A stretch of DNA of 64,000 nucleotides from Aulostomus chinensis (GCA_037954235.1 JBBMOA010000003.1:5485953-5549952); one strand, 5' to 3'. Shown: positions 11,019 to 22,448, counted from the first letter of the stretch. The notes: generated from the letters alone by a model not told the origin. Translations and numbers: made by a program.

Positions 11019-11885
11019 TTATTCTTATATACTGTCACTCCAGTTGTGCAAGTATAGCGATGTGAAATGAGGCATTTGTTGTTGTACTGCAGCGTTATGT
11101 AACTTTTTTTTTTACATCTACTTTACTATAAATGTTTAAGAAATCTGACTTGTCTCTTAAGTGCTGTGTCGTAGTCAACTGAAGCAGTCCTGGACCAACG
11201 ATTTTGTCTGATATGCCTTCACTTCCACAAGTTGCAAATTAAAAATGCTGTCAATGTGTTTGGAGGACCCCCAGAAAATGTTGAGTTTGTGAAACTTGAT
11301 TATATTTAGTCGTGAAATCAAAGGTCCTGAGAAAGCCATTCAGGATGGAAAAATTGACCCATGGTGTGGTTGTGTTTTTTTAAATGAATTAAAGAAACAA
11401 ATCAATGGTTTGAAATGAAACAGGCAGAGTGGACACAGACCTGTGGGGGTGGGGCAGACCTGTCAACGACTGTTTGTCTGTAACTAAGAGAAAATCCTAA
11501 ATAAAAGAAAATGGCTAAGTTCTGGTAGATCACTCCAATAAGTGATTTAAAAATGTGTGTCCAAGTGCAGACACGATGTCAATTACCTGCTTTCAGACAC
11601 TCAAATATGAGCATTTCATCAGAACTCTGTGTCCTCATATTTATCATCTCATTTATCAGTCGAACATCGCATATCAGGATGTCAACAACTGACTTCAATG
11701 GTTCATGCTGTTGCCTTCCTCAGTGTGTGAACACTCCAAATGCTGTTATATTTTTCTGAAGCTTGTGAAGCAGCGATGTTCATAGGCTGTAAACAAACGC
11801 ATTCGCTTAATGTTAGCAGATCATTTCAGACTGCCCACCTGTCAGGTAAAGGATTGTTGGGAGAAGCCCGACCACTGCAGCATCT
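11019..11885. other. intronic spacer between zinc-finger blocks
   Basis: AT-rich sequence with no finger motifs or other recognised features. Confidence 0.5.
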
Positions 11886-12470
11886 GTGAGGACTGATCTT
11901 CTCTGGAGAGGCCATGTGAGGATGTACACAGCTGACAAACCCTATCCTTACGAAACTTGTGGGGGAGACTTTGTAATGAAGACTGAGGTTAAGATCCACG
12001 TGATGGGGCACCCAGGTGAGACGCCCCACACCTGCAGTGCCTGCAGGAAAAGGCCTACACGTGTCACAGATGGCACGGCATGAGGGGATCCACACTGATG
12101 AAAGAATGTGCTGCTATCGCACAATTTGCGGGACAGCTTTCAGAACTTGCTCTGATTTGGGGATCCACATGAGGGTGCCCACAGGTGAGGGCCCTACTCC
12201 TTTAGCATCTGCGGGGAAAGGTTTTGTGATGGATCAAACCTGAGAGATCATGTGAGGATGCACACAGATGACAAGCCCTTTTCTTGTCAAACTTGAGGGG
12301 AACATTTCATAACTGCTACAATATATTAGGATCCACAGGGATGGGACACAGGTGAGAGGTCCTATCTTTGTGGCATATATGCAGAAAGGTTCTCTTATGG
12401 GACAAACCTGGGAGGCCATGTGAGGACGCACACTGGTGAGAAGTCTTGCGTGCACCAGGCACCCAGGCCA
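11886..12470 (+). pseudogene. C2H2 zinc-finger pseudogene, main tandem block
   Basis: At least five degenerate Krueppel-type fingers follow each other at the usual 28-codon spacing. Recognisable pieces are GHVRMYTADKPYPYETCGG, TEVKIHVMGHPGETPHTC, QMARHEGIHTDERMCCY, LGIHMRVPTGEG, RDHVRMHTDDKPFSCQT and GGHVRTHTGEKS. The linkers (HTGEKP type) are clear, but there are frameshifts and an in-frame stop, and several finger cysteines are missing. No KRAB, SCAN or BTB domain is visible upstream. It looks like a dead finger array from a fish ZNF gene. Confidence 0.78.
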
Positions 12471-12819
12471 AATGTTACAAAGGAGTGAGGTCTGTGCGCT
12501 ATGAAGCTCCAGTCAAATCCAATCCTCTTTTTAAGATGTCTCAATCTCTCTGGACTTCTTCAAGGCTTGGGGAAAAATAAAAAGGAACAAAAAGCCAATT
12601 ATCCCTTCAAATAGACCTTGGTCCTTGGGCCAAGCTTCACCCCTCTACCAAGTTTTATGATGGGCATCCTGGTTGCAAGTGACAACAAAATGTATCTGGT
12701 GGTTGTTGCCTGATCCTCAGCTGCCAAATCCTGCTGACGGATGAACAAGCGAACCAACAGACACAGGAGGAAACAGAGTTGGCTGAGAAAATTGTTTATT
12801 GGCTGTGATTGTGTTGTTC

Positions 12820-13060
12820 TGTTCTGTACTTGCGACATGCGCTGCATGTCTGTGCGTCCTGGAAGAATGATCCCTCCTCTGGGACCCTGAGGTTTCTCCC
12901 CTTGTAAAAGGGTTGCTTTGGGGGGAAGTTGTAGTTCGCCCTCATCGAGGGCCTAAGGACAGAGGGTGTCTAATTCCAGACCGGCTGTAAAACTCCTTAA
13001 AGCAAACTGTGATTTGTGGTTCTGGGCTTTGTGAAGAAAACCCTATTGATTCAATTTTGA
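12820..13060 (+). repeat. widespread teleost interspersed repeat, tail fragment
   Basis: Segments such as gtgcgtcctggaagaatgat, ctgaggtttctcccc, ggcctaaggacagagggtgt and gcaaactgtgatttgtgg occur in this order in a repeat I recognise from many fish genomes, usually ending in a gggctnnatnaata tail. The class (retroelement 3' end or SINE-like) is not certain. This copy is diverged. Confidence 0.6.
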
Positions 13061-14160
13061 GAAAATTCACATAAAATACCATCTGGATATTTTTGTTATC
13101 AAGATTCTGTCTAAAAGAAATAATATATTTGACTAAATTGCCCACCTCTGCTTCACGCTAAATTGCCTGAACAGTGTAACAATGGCTGGATTTCTTCTTC
13201 ATCTTCTCGGTCCCCTTGTGCAGAAATGCTGTTGTTGTCTTGTCAATTGTGAAAACTGTGTGAGTAGCAGAGTGTGATGTAATACATTATTAATTTTTAT
13301 TGCCATATAAACTAGGTGAGTGATCACACAGACAGATTTGCTGTCTTAACTTTACCACTGAAGTTGAGGATTTTGGCATGATGGGAAAAAGAATACAGCA
13401 GATAGAAATGGAGAAGGCAGAGAAAACGTCACATCCATATTCAGCAAATAAAGAGTGCATACATTTTGCACACACACGTTGTGTATCTGTCTGGGGATTC
13501 TGAGAAACTGAGATACTGAAAATATTGGAATCAGACAGTGAAAAGGAGTCTTGGCCTTGAGTAGCAGTGATGAATGAGCTTGAACAACAGACTGCGCTTG
13601 TGTAGCTGGACACCTGATCACACACACCTCTCATCTTTACACATCTTATATTCAGAATTCTTTGACCATCTGTGACACTACTGATGCAATAGCTGGCACT
13701 GTAACGGTGAGCCCTCTATGTATAGAAGCCTGCCATAGTGTTCCTCCCCCACACTCACCCACTAGTCTTCACTCATTTTGCCACAAATTCTGAAAATCCC
13801 GCACACACACCTGATTGCTCTTCCACTTGGCCCTCCGTGTCTTCTAGTCCTTTTATGGCGGAATTAAGTTTATGGACTGCTGGTCCCCCAATTTCAAAAT
13901 CTTAACAACACCCCTTATTTTTTTCAAATCCAGACTTGAAACTAACAACATAAAATTTGCATAACAGTCCCTGTTTTCCTGAATTAAGGAGATGAAGATT
14001 AAAAAAAAGTTGTTCTTTTCTGTCTTCCACCTGTAACCTTCTCAACCAACCTTGATACTGCTGGTCTGAGGATACTTAGGTTGTGCACACTGCTCCTCCA
14101 TGCAGGTTCAAGTTCTCAAACTGGTTCTGTTCAAGATTTTATTAACATTGGTTCTGTCTA
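13061..14160. other. intronic, nothing recognised
   Basis: AT-rich sequence. Open frames at 13290-13634 lack motifs. Confidence 0.5.
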
Positions 14161-14548
14161 GGTGGCACGGTGGTGCAGTGGTCAGCACTGTCGCCTCACG
14201 GCAAGAAGGTTCCGGGTTCGAGTACCGGCTCAGGCACGAGATCTTTCTGGGTGGAGTCTGCATGTTCTCCCTGTGCCTGCGTGGGTTCTCTCCAGTACTC
14301 CAGCTTCCTCCCACAGTCCAAAGACATGCATTTGGGGACTAGGCTGATTGATACTCTAAATTAACTGTCGGTATGAATGTGAGTGTGAATGGTTGTCTGT
14401 CTCTCTATGTTGGCCCTGCCATGGACTGGCGACCTGTACAGGGTGAACCCCGCCTCTCGCCTGAAGGATGCTGGGATAGACGCCATCCCCCCACGACCCT
14501 TAACAGGAGAAGTGGATGAAAATGAATGGATGGATGGATGGATGGATG
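14161..14548 (+). mobile_element. tRNA-headed SINE with (GGAT)n tail, full length
   Basis: The head has a pol III A-box-like tggtgcagtgg and a B-box-like gggttcgagtacc. The body carries catgttctccctgtgcctgc, cctcccacagtccaaagaca and atggactggcgacctg, and the copy ends in (ATGG)n. Copies at 32798, 50587 and 26948 share the whole structure. Spread would depend on LINE enzymes. I do not assign a family name. Confidence 0.85.
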
Positions 14549-14639
14549 ATCATCGTTGAAGGGTACTGAACAACGGAAGTCAAATATGAGATACACAACT
14601 GAAACCCAATCAAACACAAGATTCTGTAGGGGTGGAGGT

Positions 14640-14960
14640 AATGACAGGACCCAAATGTAGAGAATGGAGATGAACCAAGATATGTAGAACTCAAAAACTT
14701 GAATTATCCAAATAAACTACCTGAGGAGAGAAAAACAAATGGCAGACTAACACACTACAGAGAACCAGCAAGGTGGCCCAATGACACTATCAAAATCAAT
14801 CAAAAGCCAAGGACAAACACCAACTCTGTGACCAATACACACCCAACTAATGATGCAACAAGAAACAGGTGGGAGTACACAAGGGCAGCAAAGTAGCAGA
14901 CAGGGCAGGAAACACAAGGAGCGGAGCTGTGACTGACGAGGGCTGATTAACCAAGAGCAG
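14640..14960 (+). mobile_element. older interspersed repeat, left part (split by Harbinger element)
   Basis: The sequence starts near atgacaggacccaaatg and continues with the acaagaaacaggtggga and ggcaggaaacacaagg style of a repeat common in fish genomes. It stops exactly where the Harbinger terminal repeat begins and resumes at 16105. A related copy begins near 59975. The transposon class is not certain; short terminal tgacag-like ends are suggestive of a DNA element. Confidence 0.5.
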
Positions 14961-15184
14961 AGGGGTGTACTACGAATGGAGATTAGTGGGTTAGCAAGAT
15001 ATGTTGAGACTAAAGCAGGGCTGTCCATGTCACGAAGGTGGCTAACCTGCCTAGATCACCATGGTAAATGATGCAACTAACTTATCCTGGTCCGGAGCAG
15101 GCTATGTTCAGAGTTTCAGCTTAAATCAGCTATAAAAAGCGCTGCCCTTTCACCAACCACCTCTTTGAAAATGGCATCATAATT

Positions 15185-15605
15185 TTTGAATAATCAGGTG
15201 GACCGCGGCGCAATTCTTGTGCAAGGTTCTCTTCGGAGAGAGAGAGTATTTGGAGACTGGAGTGATCAGCTATCTCTTCCTGACATCATTCTCTATGAAC
15301 ACAACAGATTCTCAAATGAGGGATGCGTTATTTATGCAAACTGCTGGAGCAGCCGTATGTGAGGAACTCCACAAAAAGGAGCCACACACTCACAATAGTA
15401 CAAACTGCATACATATCACTGCATTTTTTTTGCCACGGGAACCTACATGCATGCAGTTGGTGACGCAGAAAATCTGAGCAAGAATACTGCATGCCGCACA
15501 ACTCGCAAAGTTGTACTTGCTCTCACTGAACTACTGTATTTGTATGTAGTCCCTGGCAATTTGCCCACAATGGCTGTATAAGAGGCCTTTTATAAAATTG
15601 CAGGT
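15185..15605 (+). pseudogene. Harbinger (HARBI1-like) transposase fragment
   Basis: One frame gives SLRRERVFGDWSDQLSLPD followed by ILYEHNRFSNEG, the conserved N-terminal block of PIF/Harbinger transposases. After a frame shift near 15330 another frame gives AVGDAENLSKNTACR, RKVVLALTELLYLYVVPGN and LPTMAV, then a stop. A donor-like GCAG|GTAAC follows at about 15603. The DDE catalytic region is missing. Confidence 0.8.
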
Positions 15606-15916
15606 AACATACATTTACAGTTCACCATATCAATAATCAGTATGAGGAATACTTGTGAAATACAATGTATAAATCGAATCTCTTCATTAGATTTGCGAGG
15701 GAGTTTAAAAGCTTTGGATGTGGGAGGTACAGAGAGTGCACTGAGTGGTAACATAAATATATAAACTTCGGTAATCTTCTGCCAGCACTCCTCTCTGGCC
15801 TCATCTGCAGCAATTGTGTTGCTTTTTGCTGTCATAATTGTTTGATATTGTTCATAACCCTCCATTACAGTCACATGTTCTTCTTGACTAAAGTAGGCAG
15901 CACGCAATTTATCCAT
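15590..15916 (-). pseudogene. Harbinger accessory Myb/SANT-like ORF, 5' exon
   Basis: An ATG at 15916 opens MDKLRAAYFSQEEHVTVMEG, and the frame continues through TAKSNTIAADEAREECWQKI. This matches the trihelix/Myb-like protein that partners the Harbinger transposase and helps its nuclear import and binding to the element ends. After about 55 codons the similarity fades, as expected at an exon end. Only this first exon remains. It faces the transposase piece, with tails overlapping near 15.6 kb. Confidence 0.7.
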
Positions 15917-16104
15917 TCTCAAAGGGTCAAATGATGCATTAAATGCCCCTTTTTAGGGGGACGCACACAGAGCCTGAATTGACAAAGAAAGATCATATCC
16001 ACCGTCATGATACCAACTATCTCTGACTGTGACTTTAGGGGTTGTTGAGCCAGCTTACTGAAAGAAAGCCTGGCTATGTTGAGCTTGCTTCAAAGTACAT
16101 CCCT

Positions 16105-16467
16105 CAGGTGAAGGCTCAGTAAAGGCAGGAAACAGACAAAGACAGGAAGTGAAAAGCACACAAAGACACGAGAGGAAAGCGCTACCAAAATAAAAAAGGA
16201 ACTGGCTAGAGTGAGCAAGAACTCAGGTAGAAACACAAACTAGAGGCACACTAGTGAACAACAAGAAACGCGAGAACTACAAAACTGAAAGGTGAATAAG
16301 AGTCCAAAACTTGAAGTCCATAACTAAACTCAAGTCAGACTCATCGATTCCATTAATTCCCACATGTGAAACAACAATCCAGCGTAAGCCTTAAACCACA
16401 CATCACGTGGTCACGTGTTCAACACTCACAGTGGCGAGGGAGGACAGAGGGTGTGATGCTGTCACAG
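16105..16467 (+). mobile_element. older interspersed repeat, right part
   Basis: This resumes the repeat interrupted at 14960, beginning with the duplicated CAG. The text (aggcaggaaacagacaaaga, gaactcaggtagaaacacaa) is in the same style. It ends near gatgctgtcacag, which is a plausible terminus because the left end starts with a related tgacag. Removing the Harbinger insert leaves about 680 bp. Confidence 0.5.
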
Positions 16468-16897
16468 TTCACAAGAAAAATATGTATTTTTCAAATCCCG
16501 TTGCAGATCCGGGGTTCAGGTTGAATCATTTTTGAGAAAACTAGGAACAGTTAAAATAACATTCAAAAAAAGGTATAGAATCCGTTCCCTGGTGGTGAGA
16601 AAGGCCCATGACAGGTTCTGTCTCATGTCTTCAGGACCTTACATAGTCCATATATAGGGGAGCTGGAGAGATTGTAATGCTTGTAATGTAGCCTACGCAT
16701 TGTCTCTGGAAACCAACTGAGCACACAAAAGATTATGCTGATTATCCAGAAAACAGAGCTGAAATTATTGCTAATTTTTTTCTGGAAAAATTATGCAATT
16801 AATTCATAAAACAAGGATTTGTGAATCAGGTGAGTGCATGAAATACCCCGATTTTGTCACTGTTGGATTGTTGTATTGACATTACTGATTAGTTCCT

Positions 16898-16902
<5 letters not shown>
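16468..16902. other. intronic, nothing recognised
   Basis: Unique AT-rich sequence before the microsatellite. Confidence 0.55.
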
Positions 16903-16992
<90 letters not shown>

Positions 16993-17052
16993 TGTGTGTG
17001 TGTGTGTGTCGGTGTGTGTGTCGTGTGAGTGCGTGTGTGAGTGTGTGTGTGT
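16903..17052 (+). repeat. (TG)n microsatellite, about 150 bp, interrupted at the right
   Basis: A pure TG tract to about 16990 is followed by TG with interruptions (agtg, tcggtg, gcgtg). In the cadps transcript this is a (CA)n tract about 225-375 bases after the exon 3 donor. It is complementary to the (UG)n tract at 17205-17257. Confidence 0.97.
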
Positions 17053-17204
17053 ACGCGCAGACTTGCATGAATGGTTCTATACGTGTGTATATATGTCTGT
17101 GCACGCAGAGATTTTCCACAATACACTTTGCTGAAATTGTATGGCTTTCGTTTGTTGCTTGTGTGTGTTTGATGGAAAGATACATAATAATCCATAACAC
17201 CAGT

Positions 17205-17209
17205 CACAC

Positions 17210-17257
<48 letters not shown>
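17205..17257 (+). repeat. (CA)n microsatellite next to the exon 3 splice donor
   Basis: About 24 CA units with one cacgca interruption. In the cadps pre-mRNA it reads (UG)n and starts 22 bases after the exon 3/intron 3 border. UG repeats are known binding sites for splicing regulators such as TDP-43 and CELF proteins. A role here is inference. Confidence 0.96.
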
Positions 17258-17258
<1 letters not shown>

Positions 17259-17278
17259 CCCCACAGTGGAGCACTGAC

Positions 17279-17611
17279 CTGGCAGGCATTATAGAGGAGC
17301 TGGTGCTCAAACTTCTTGATGCCCAGAATCTGCTGAAACATCTCGTACAACTGGTCTTTGCTGAGGATGAGCTCCGAGGCGGCGCTGGCCGTCATTCTCT
17401 GCTGGTGTTTCCTGGGATCCTCTTCACCACGGTAGATGGTGTCAAACTTGGCCATCCAGGAGCTCAGCACAGTCTCTTTACTCAGGCCGTCGATCTCTGG
17501 CAGGCTGCGCACACGCTTCTCTATGTGCTTCTTGAAGACCTCCCGAGAGTCACTGGCTGAGCAGCCGCCGCTCTGCACCATGCGAGAGACCCGGTCGCTC
17601 TTCAGGAAGAC
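17279..17611 (-). CDS. cadps: cadps (CAPS1) coding exon, 111 codons (exon 3 by mammalian order)
   Basis: The exon encodes 111 residues running from VFLKSDRVSRMVQ to HQLLYNACQ with no stop. It contains stretches I recognise from vertebrate CADPS, such as VRSLPEIDGLSKETVLSSW, ELILSKDQLYEMFQ and ILGIKKFEHQLLYNACQ. Residues that differ between the paralogues (SREVFKKHIEKR, SSWMAKFD, EEDPRK) match CADPS rather than CADPS2. CAPS proteins bind phosphoinositide and SNAREs and prime dense-core vesicles for calcium-triggered release in neurons and endocrine cells. This part is the helical N-terminal region ahead of the C2, PH and MUN domains. The acceptor reads ttgactgcag|GTC with a weak pyrimidine tract, and the donor reads CAG|GTCAGTG. 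Both borders are phase 0, so this exon joins directly to the one at 24122-24235. A teleost a/b duplicate cannot be distinguished here. Confidence 0.97.
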
Positions 17612-17639
17612 CTGCAGTCAACACATGGATGAATGAGTT

Positions 17640-20119
17640 AACAGAGCAGTTTGTTTATTTTTTGAGGGGGCGGCGGGAGGGGGGGGGCATATTTGTGTTA
17701 TGGGCATTCATACCAACAACAGGAATTAAACTGGAGCAGCAGCTGTCAGAGCCTGCTGAAAGTGAGAAGCTGCCAAGTGTGTTCATTCAGCACGTTCTCA
17801 TCTTACAATGTCCAGTATCCCCGTTCCAGCTGCTTTTGCCATTATGAACCAGAAACATGACATTGTGGTTCCATGCTTCCAGAATGTGACCTTGGCCTTT
17901 TACCAGTTCATCCTTAAGTCCGAGTGGACGTTTGTGCCAAATTTACCAAGAGCTGGATGGACAACCCAAAAATATAATGTCATTCCTCCTGCTGTCATGA
18001 TCCCTGCTGGAGACGGAGTCGATGGTTAAGACAAACAAAAAACAAAAACACAAAAAGACAGCAGGCGATGCAGCTTTCACTTTTGAAACCCTGAGTAGAG
18101 CAGACATTGTAAAGGCCCCTGAAAATATCTCCTTTCCGACAAATTCAGTAAACAATGATATGAGCATGAATAGTTTAAAACACCATCCAAAACCATATCC
18201 AACCGTAATAACAGTTTTAATAAAATGTGTGAGAATAGCTAACTCGTAACAAGAGCAATGGTCTGTGTAGATTTATACACAAAACACTGCTATTTAAGGG
18301 AATGTTTGTGGTTGAAGTGTTTGCTGAGGCCCCACAGAATCCAGAGAAGCTTCTCTGAGCGTCTCATGTCATCAGACCACGACGGCTCATACAGGCACTG
18401 ACAGGACTTCTAGTAAATGCCAGGCAGCTGTGAGGTGTCTCTAGCTGACAACCTGGGATGAAAACTGACTCTGACAAAGCAGAGGGCGCTCAAACTTTCA
18501 CCCCACGCATGAACAGTGCTGCGCCATAGCCAAGAGCGCATCCTGATCTCTCTTCCATTTTGTAATTATAACTCCATCAGAAGAAAAGGGAACACCAACT
18601 GTCCATTTTACTTTATTAAACCAGAGAGAAGACTGAATATGTTGAAAGACAAAAGGACACTGTAAATGAATGACAACCTGCTGAACCCTGACTAACATCC
18701 ACTGTTCTTTCATTTCTATCTTAGACTGTTCTCTGCTGTGTGGTAATTTCATTAAAGGCATTTTTTATATATATATACATTTATACAACATATTTTGTAA
18801 AGAAAAAGACAGATATAACGTCGACAAGTCAGGACCTGGAGCTCAGGCTCCTCTTGAAAAGCCTGATATATCTCACCACTGCCAGCCAGAACGCTTCAGG
18901 AGATTGAATAATGGTCTTGTCTTGGGAATTGTTGGAGATAGAAAATTATCTTTGATATGAAGCTCTCGGTTTTACTGTTTTATGCTGGATTTCAGAGGAA
19001 AAAGGGAACATTGTGATTCAGTGATTGACACTGCAGTGCAGCCATCAGCAGGCTCTGTCTGACCCTTTTGTCTCAGTCTCTCTCCCCTCGATTCTATTTC
19101 TGTCTGTCCCCCATCTTTCAGTTCTAGCCAGAGGATAAAGCCGTGATGAGAGCTGCAGGTTTTAATTGAATTGGGCAACTTGATAACCTGTGCGTTAAAT
19201 ACCACACTGTTCTCATTCAGCCCCGTGGTGTTACCTCATAAACTGATAAGGAAGTGTCAGTCAGGTGTCAGCAGCACAAACACAAGCTGGTACTGCTAAA
19301 CCTTCCCCCTTTAATTATCTTACCGGTACATAAACAATAAAATAATAATGTACAGTGCAGCAGGCAGAGACATGCTGCTTTAAAACTCTGTGAAAAAGAG
19401 GGACTATTGAAAAAATCCAAAGCTTTATCTGAAATATTTGTCTATCATTTCTATATCATGATAAAAAAGATGGTCTCTTCTCTACAATACATTTTAAATA
19501 TTATTGTAATAAAAAGGTAATATATTATACAGCACTGATCTGGCTGGTTTGCTGTAATTGTCTGAATCACAGATATCTTCATGATCCCTGGCAGGAAATT
19601 CTCAGTTCAAGTAACAGTTTGCATCATTAATTATTTGTTATTATACAGTATCTGAAAACACTGGAACCTGAGACTTTTTTTTCTAAATATTTATCCAATA
19701 TTTTGACGCCTGTGAATCCACACGTTTTCAAAATGGAGGAATGCGAGGCTTAAAAACCACATTATGTCGATTGTAGGGGATAACAGCTATAAGCGGCACA
19801 GACAGGTCTGTTAATTGTTAATTGTTAGGTCTGAATCACGCGATGTCAGAGAAATAAGAGAGAAAGTTTCCAACTAGATTGACCTTTCATACCAGAAAGC
19901 AGCCTTTCGGAGTTCTTTTGTAATACGTGTTACGGAATTGAGGTCATACATGTGGAAACATGAGTGACACATGTTCATGTTTGGTACAGTAAATGGCAAG
20001 TAATTTTCCTTTTTCTATCAATTGATGCTGTATTATCTATCATTTAATGGTGATAATGTTCGCTGCACCCTGTCTCTTAGTCCGGTCAGCGCCCATCGTG
20101 ATCCCATCTATGATTAGCA
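17640..20119. other. cadps intron 2, stretch without features
   Basis: AT-rich unique sequence. A G-rich patch lies near 17665-17690. No coding beyond cadps is recognised. Confidence 0.55.
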
Positions 20120-20207
20120 AGTGAGCTAACGCTAACACAGCATAAAGTAGCCAGTGAGCTAACGCTAACACAGCATAAAGTAGCCAGTGAGCTAACGCCA
20201 ACACAGA
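20120..20207 (+). repeat. 33-bp tandem repeat, about 2.7 copies
   Basis: Units start at 20120, 20153 and 20186 (agtgagctaacgctaacaca...). The first two are identical and the third is cut short with a change. Confidence 0.92.
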
Positions 20208-20606
20208 AGTGAGTTGCTTGTGAACAAACTCTAACGCTACAGCCAAACAGACGCAAGTAGCACTTCATAAAGACATTTCATAGCTTCATTGTTTTTACTT
20301 GATTTTGTAAATTGCTGTTGCAGCTTGTTAAATCAAGAGTTTTAGGAGCTCTGAGTGGTAGCATAAGCCAAGAAAGAATGGGTGGCATAAGCTAACAAGT
20401 GTTGGCTAACATTTAGAATTAACAAACCATAATAAGTCACAATTTCATGCCAATACTCTACTGTTGTCTCACAACACAATTAGAAAATATCCACCTGAGA
20501 CTAGTTTTGAAAGTTTGGAAATGCTTCATATCCTCAATGTCGCTGCCTAGTTGTGCTGTTTTTGTTTTATTTGGGACACAAAACACCTCAACCTCACAGC
20601 ACCTTC

Positions 20607-20678
20607 TCCTGGGTGCCATCATCTTAGCCCCACCCACTCCTGGGTGCCATCATCTTAGCCCCATCCATTCCTGGGTGA
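20607..20678 (+). repeat. 31-bp tandem repeat, about 2.3 copies
   Basis: Units start at 20607, 20638 and 20669 (tcctgggtgccatcatctta...), nearly identical. Confidence 0.92.
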
Positions 20679-21810
20679 GATCAGAGCCATGACTTAGTAA
20701 GCTATGCCATTTGCTAACCGCCCTTTAATGTAGTTATAAATCCATCCACCACTGCAATAGTAACTAGTAATAGCAAAGTCCTGGCACAACTTGGGCTTTA
20801 AGGGAATGGCACGTGGTGTTTTGGTTTGACTGGTCATGCCTGAAACACACCAACAAATACTTAGGTGTCTCATGACCGCCTCTTAGCCCCTAGTGCCATG
20901 TTTTGCGCTCTGATTACTCTAAAATTAGCAAAATTAGGCTGCATGTGCCCGAAATCAACAGCAAGCACAGAACGCAATCCACCAACCGCCTGTTGCCATA
21001 GATCTCTTAAATAGGGCCCAGTGTCTTGTTTAAACGCTCTGAGCAATAAAATGCAACTTTTCCTCTCAGTGGCCTCCATGTTGTTGCCACATGACAGTTT
21101 AAAAGCTAATTTACACAACCCAAGTTAGAAGAATGACTCGCCAAAAACCTTGAAATGCCACCTATTCCAAAAAACAACATACTTGTGCGTTCACCAGTTG
21201 AAGTGCTGGACACTAGATGTATCCTACTATTGTCCTTTCTCACTGTTGGTGACCGGGAGGCATCAGGTTCTCGTATCGCACTTGTGCATGATGAATACTG
21301 AATCCGCATTGGATAACAAACTGAATTGATGACGTCACAAATCCTGCTCCAAGGTATTTAAATGATCCCGGCAGTGAAAGTGAGCACTGTGTGTGCACAT
21401 TCATCATTCCACACAGTCACTCTCATACGTTCAACCATAGAGACAAAACACAAACACATTTTGGGCCGAAAGAGGACATCAGGAATTACAGATCCCATAC
21501 TGCTTTGGGGGATGACAGCAGGATAAAATGTTGCCATGTATTCATTTTGAATCTGTGTGATATTTCATCTGGGGGCGGCGTCCCACGTCCTCAATTACAC
21601 TCAGTGTTGTGTGCCTCACGCACATTTTGTTACTCACTCAATCTTTGTGACTTCCAACTGAGATGATTATTACCATCTCACACAGCTTTCGGAGTGGAGT
21701 GTGTGGGGATGAGAGTGTTGAATCTGTTTCAGTGGTACATGCGTTTAAAAACAATACAATCAGTTTATTGAGCAGCAGTTCGAATGGTACACTAAAATAT
21801 TCAAAATATT
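20679..21810. other. cadps intron 2, stretch without features
   Basis: No recognised repeat or gene. Confidence 0.5.
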
Positions 21811-21860
21811 CATATATATATATATACATATATATATACATACTGTATATATGTATATAA
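21811..21860. repeat. (AT)n/(ATAC) low-complexity tract
   Basis: Alternating AT with short ac and gt interruptions. It is self-complementary and may extrude as a cruciform. Confidence 0.9.
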
Positions 21861-22448
21861 AATAGTATTTCCTCACTTCTTTTTCTGAATTGCTTTTGAG
21901 TGCTACTCTTATTTTAGTTCTTAATCTAATTACAGTCCCTGTGGTGTGTGTGTGTGTGTGTTTGTTTTCCTGTGTGAAACACTTTGTATTGAATCGTGCT
22001 TGTACAAGTACAACTGACTGAGTGATTGATACGACTCAGCTTATTTTGATGTCTCACTCATTGGGCCACAGAAAAATCGTGACTGTCCAATTACTTTGGA
22101 CTGTAAAGCTTCTGCATATTTTACAAGGAATAACAATAATGAAAAAAAACAAACTAAAATCTTGAGGAACTGTTTGTTGTTACGGTCTGCAGCAGAGGAG
22201 AGCTGACCCACCCTGCTCACACAGATCCTCTATGACGATTTGTACCCTGAATCTTTGTCACAGTTCCCACTCAAGACAAGTGGAAGTGCCAGCCAGCATC
22301 TTTTCTCCTTATTTGCTTTTTGCGTTGCTGCCTTGTGTGATTCTAAATGAATATTTCTGATGTTTACACAAAGTTACTGGTGCCGTTACTGTTGCTTCTT
22401 CAGACGATTGTTTCTTAGATGCAGCAGACATTACAACTCACTCTAGAT

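Larger units (their letters stand above)
14961..16104. mobile_element. PIF/Harbinger element, two-gene, internally deleted
   Basis: The terminal inverted repeats are AGGGGTGTACTACGAA at the left and the complement of AGGGATGTACTTTGAA at the right (13 of 16 match). They are flanked by CAG on both sides, a 3-bp target duplication. Inside are a plus-strand piece of the HARBI1-like transposase and a minus-strand Myb/SANT-like accessory ORF, the standard two-gene arrangement. At 1144 bp it has lost most of the transposase, including the catalytic centre, and cannot move by itself. Confidence 0.85.
1..17278 (-). other. cadps: cadps intron 3, 5' part (at least 17.3 kb)
   Basis: In the direction of transcription the intron starts at 17278 with GTCAGTG and runs past position 1. 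I looked for the next CADPS exon (the segment beginning LDNPDEQAAQ in mammals) in the translated frames and did not find it. The interval is filled with transposon relics, a zinc-finger pseudogene and microsatellites, each listed separately. Confidence 0.85.

Noticed and set aside
14161..14250. Possible tRNA genes at SINE heads (also at 32798, 50587, 27292)
   Set aside because: A- and B-box-like motifs are present, but no cloverleaf or acceptor stem forms. The heads belong to repeated SINE copies.
16834..17310. Several long open frames over the TG/CA tracts encoding VCVCVC or HTHTHT
   Set aside because: They are translations of dinucleotide repeats, except the minus-strand frame that is the true cadps exon.
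20120..20678. CRISPR-like array of short repeats
   Set aside because: The repeats are adjacent tandem copies without unique spacers, and the genome is vertebrate.
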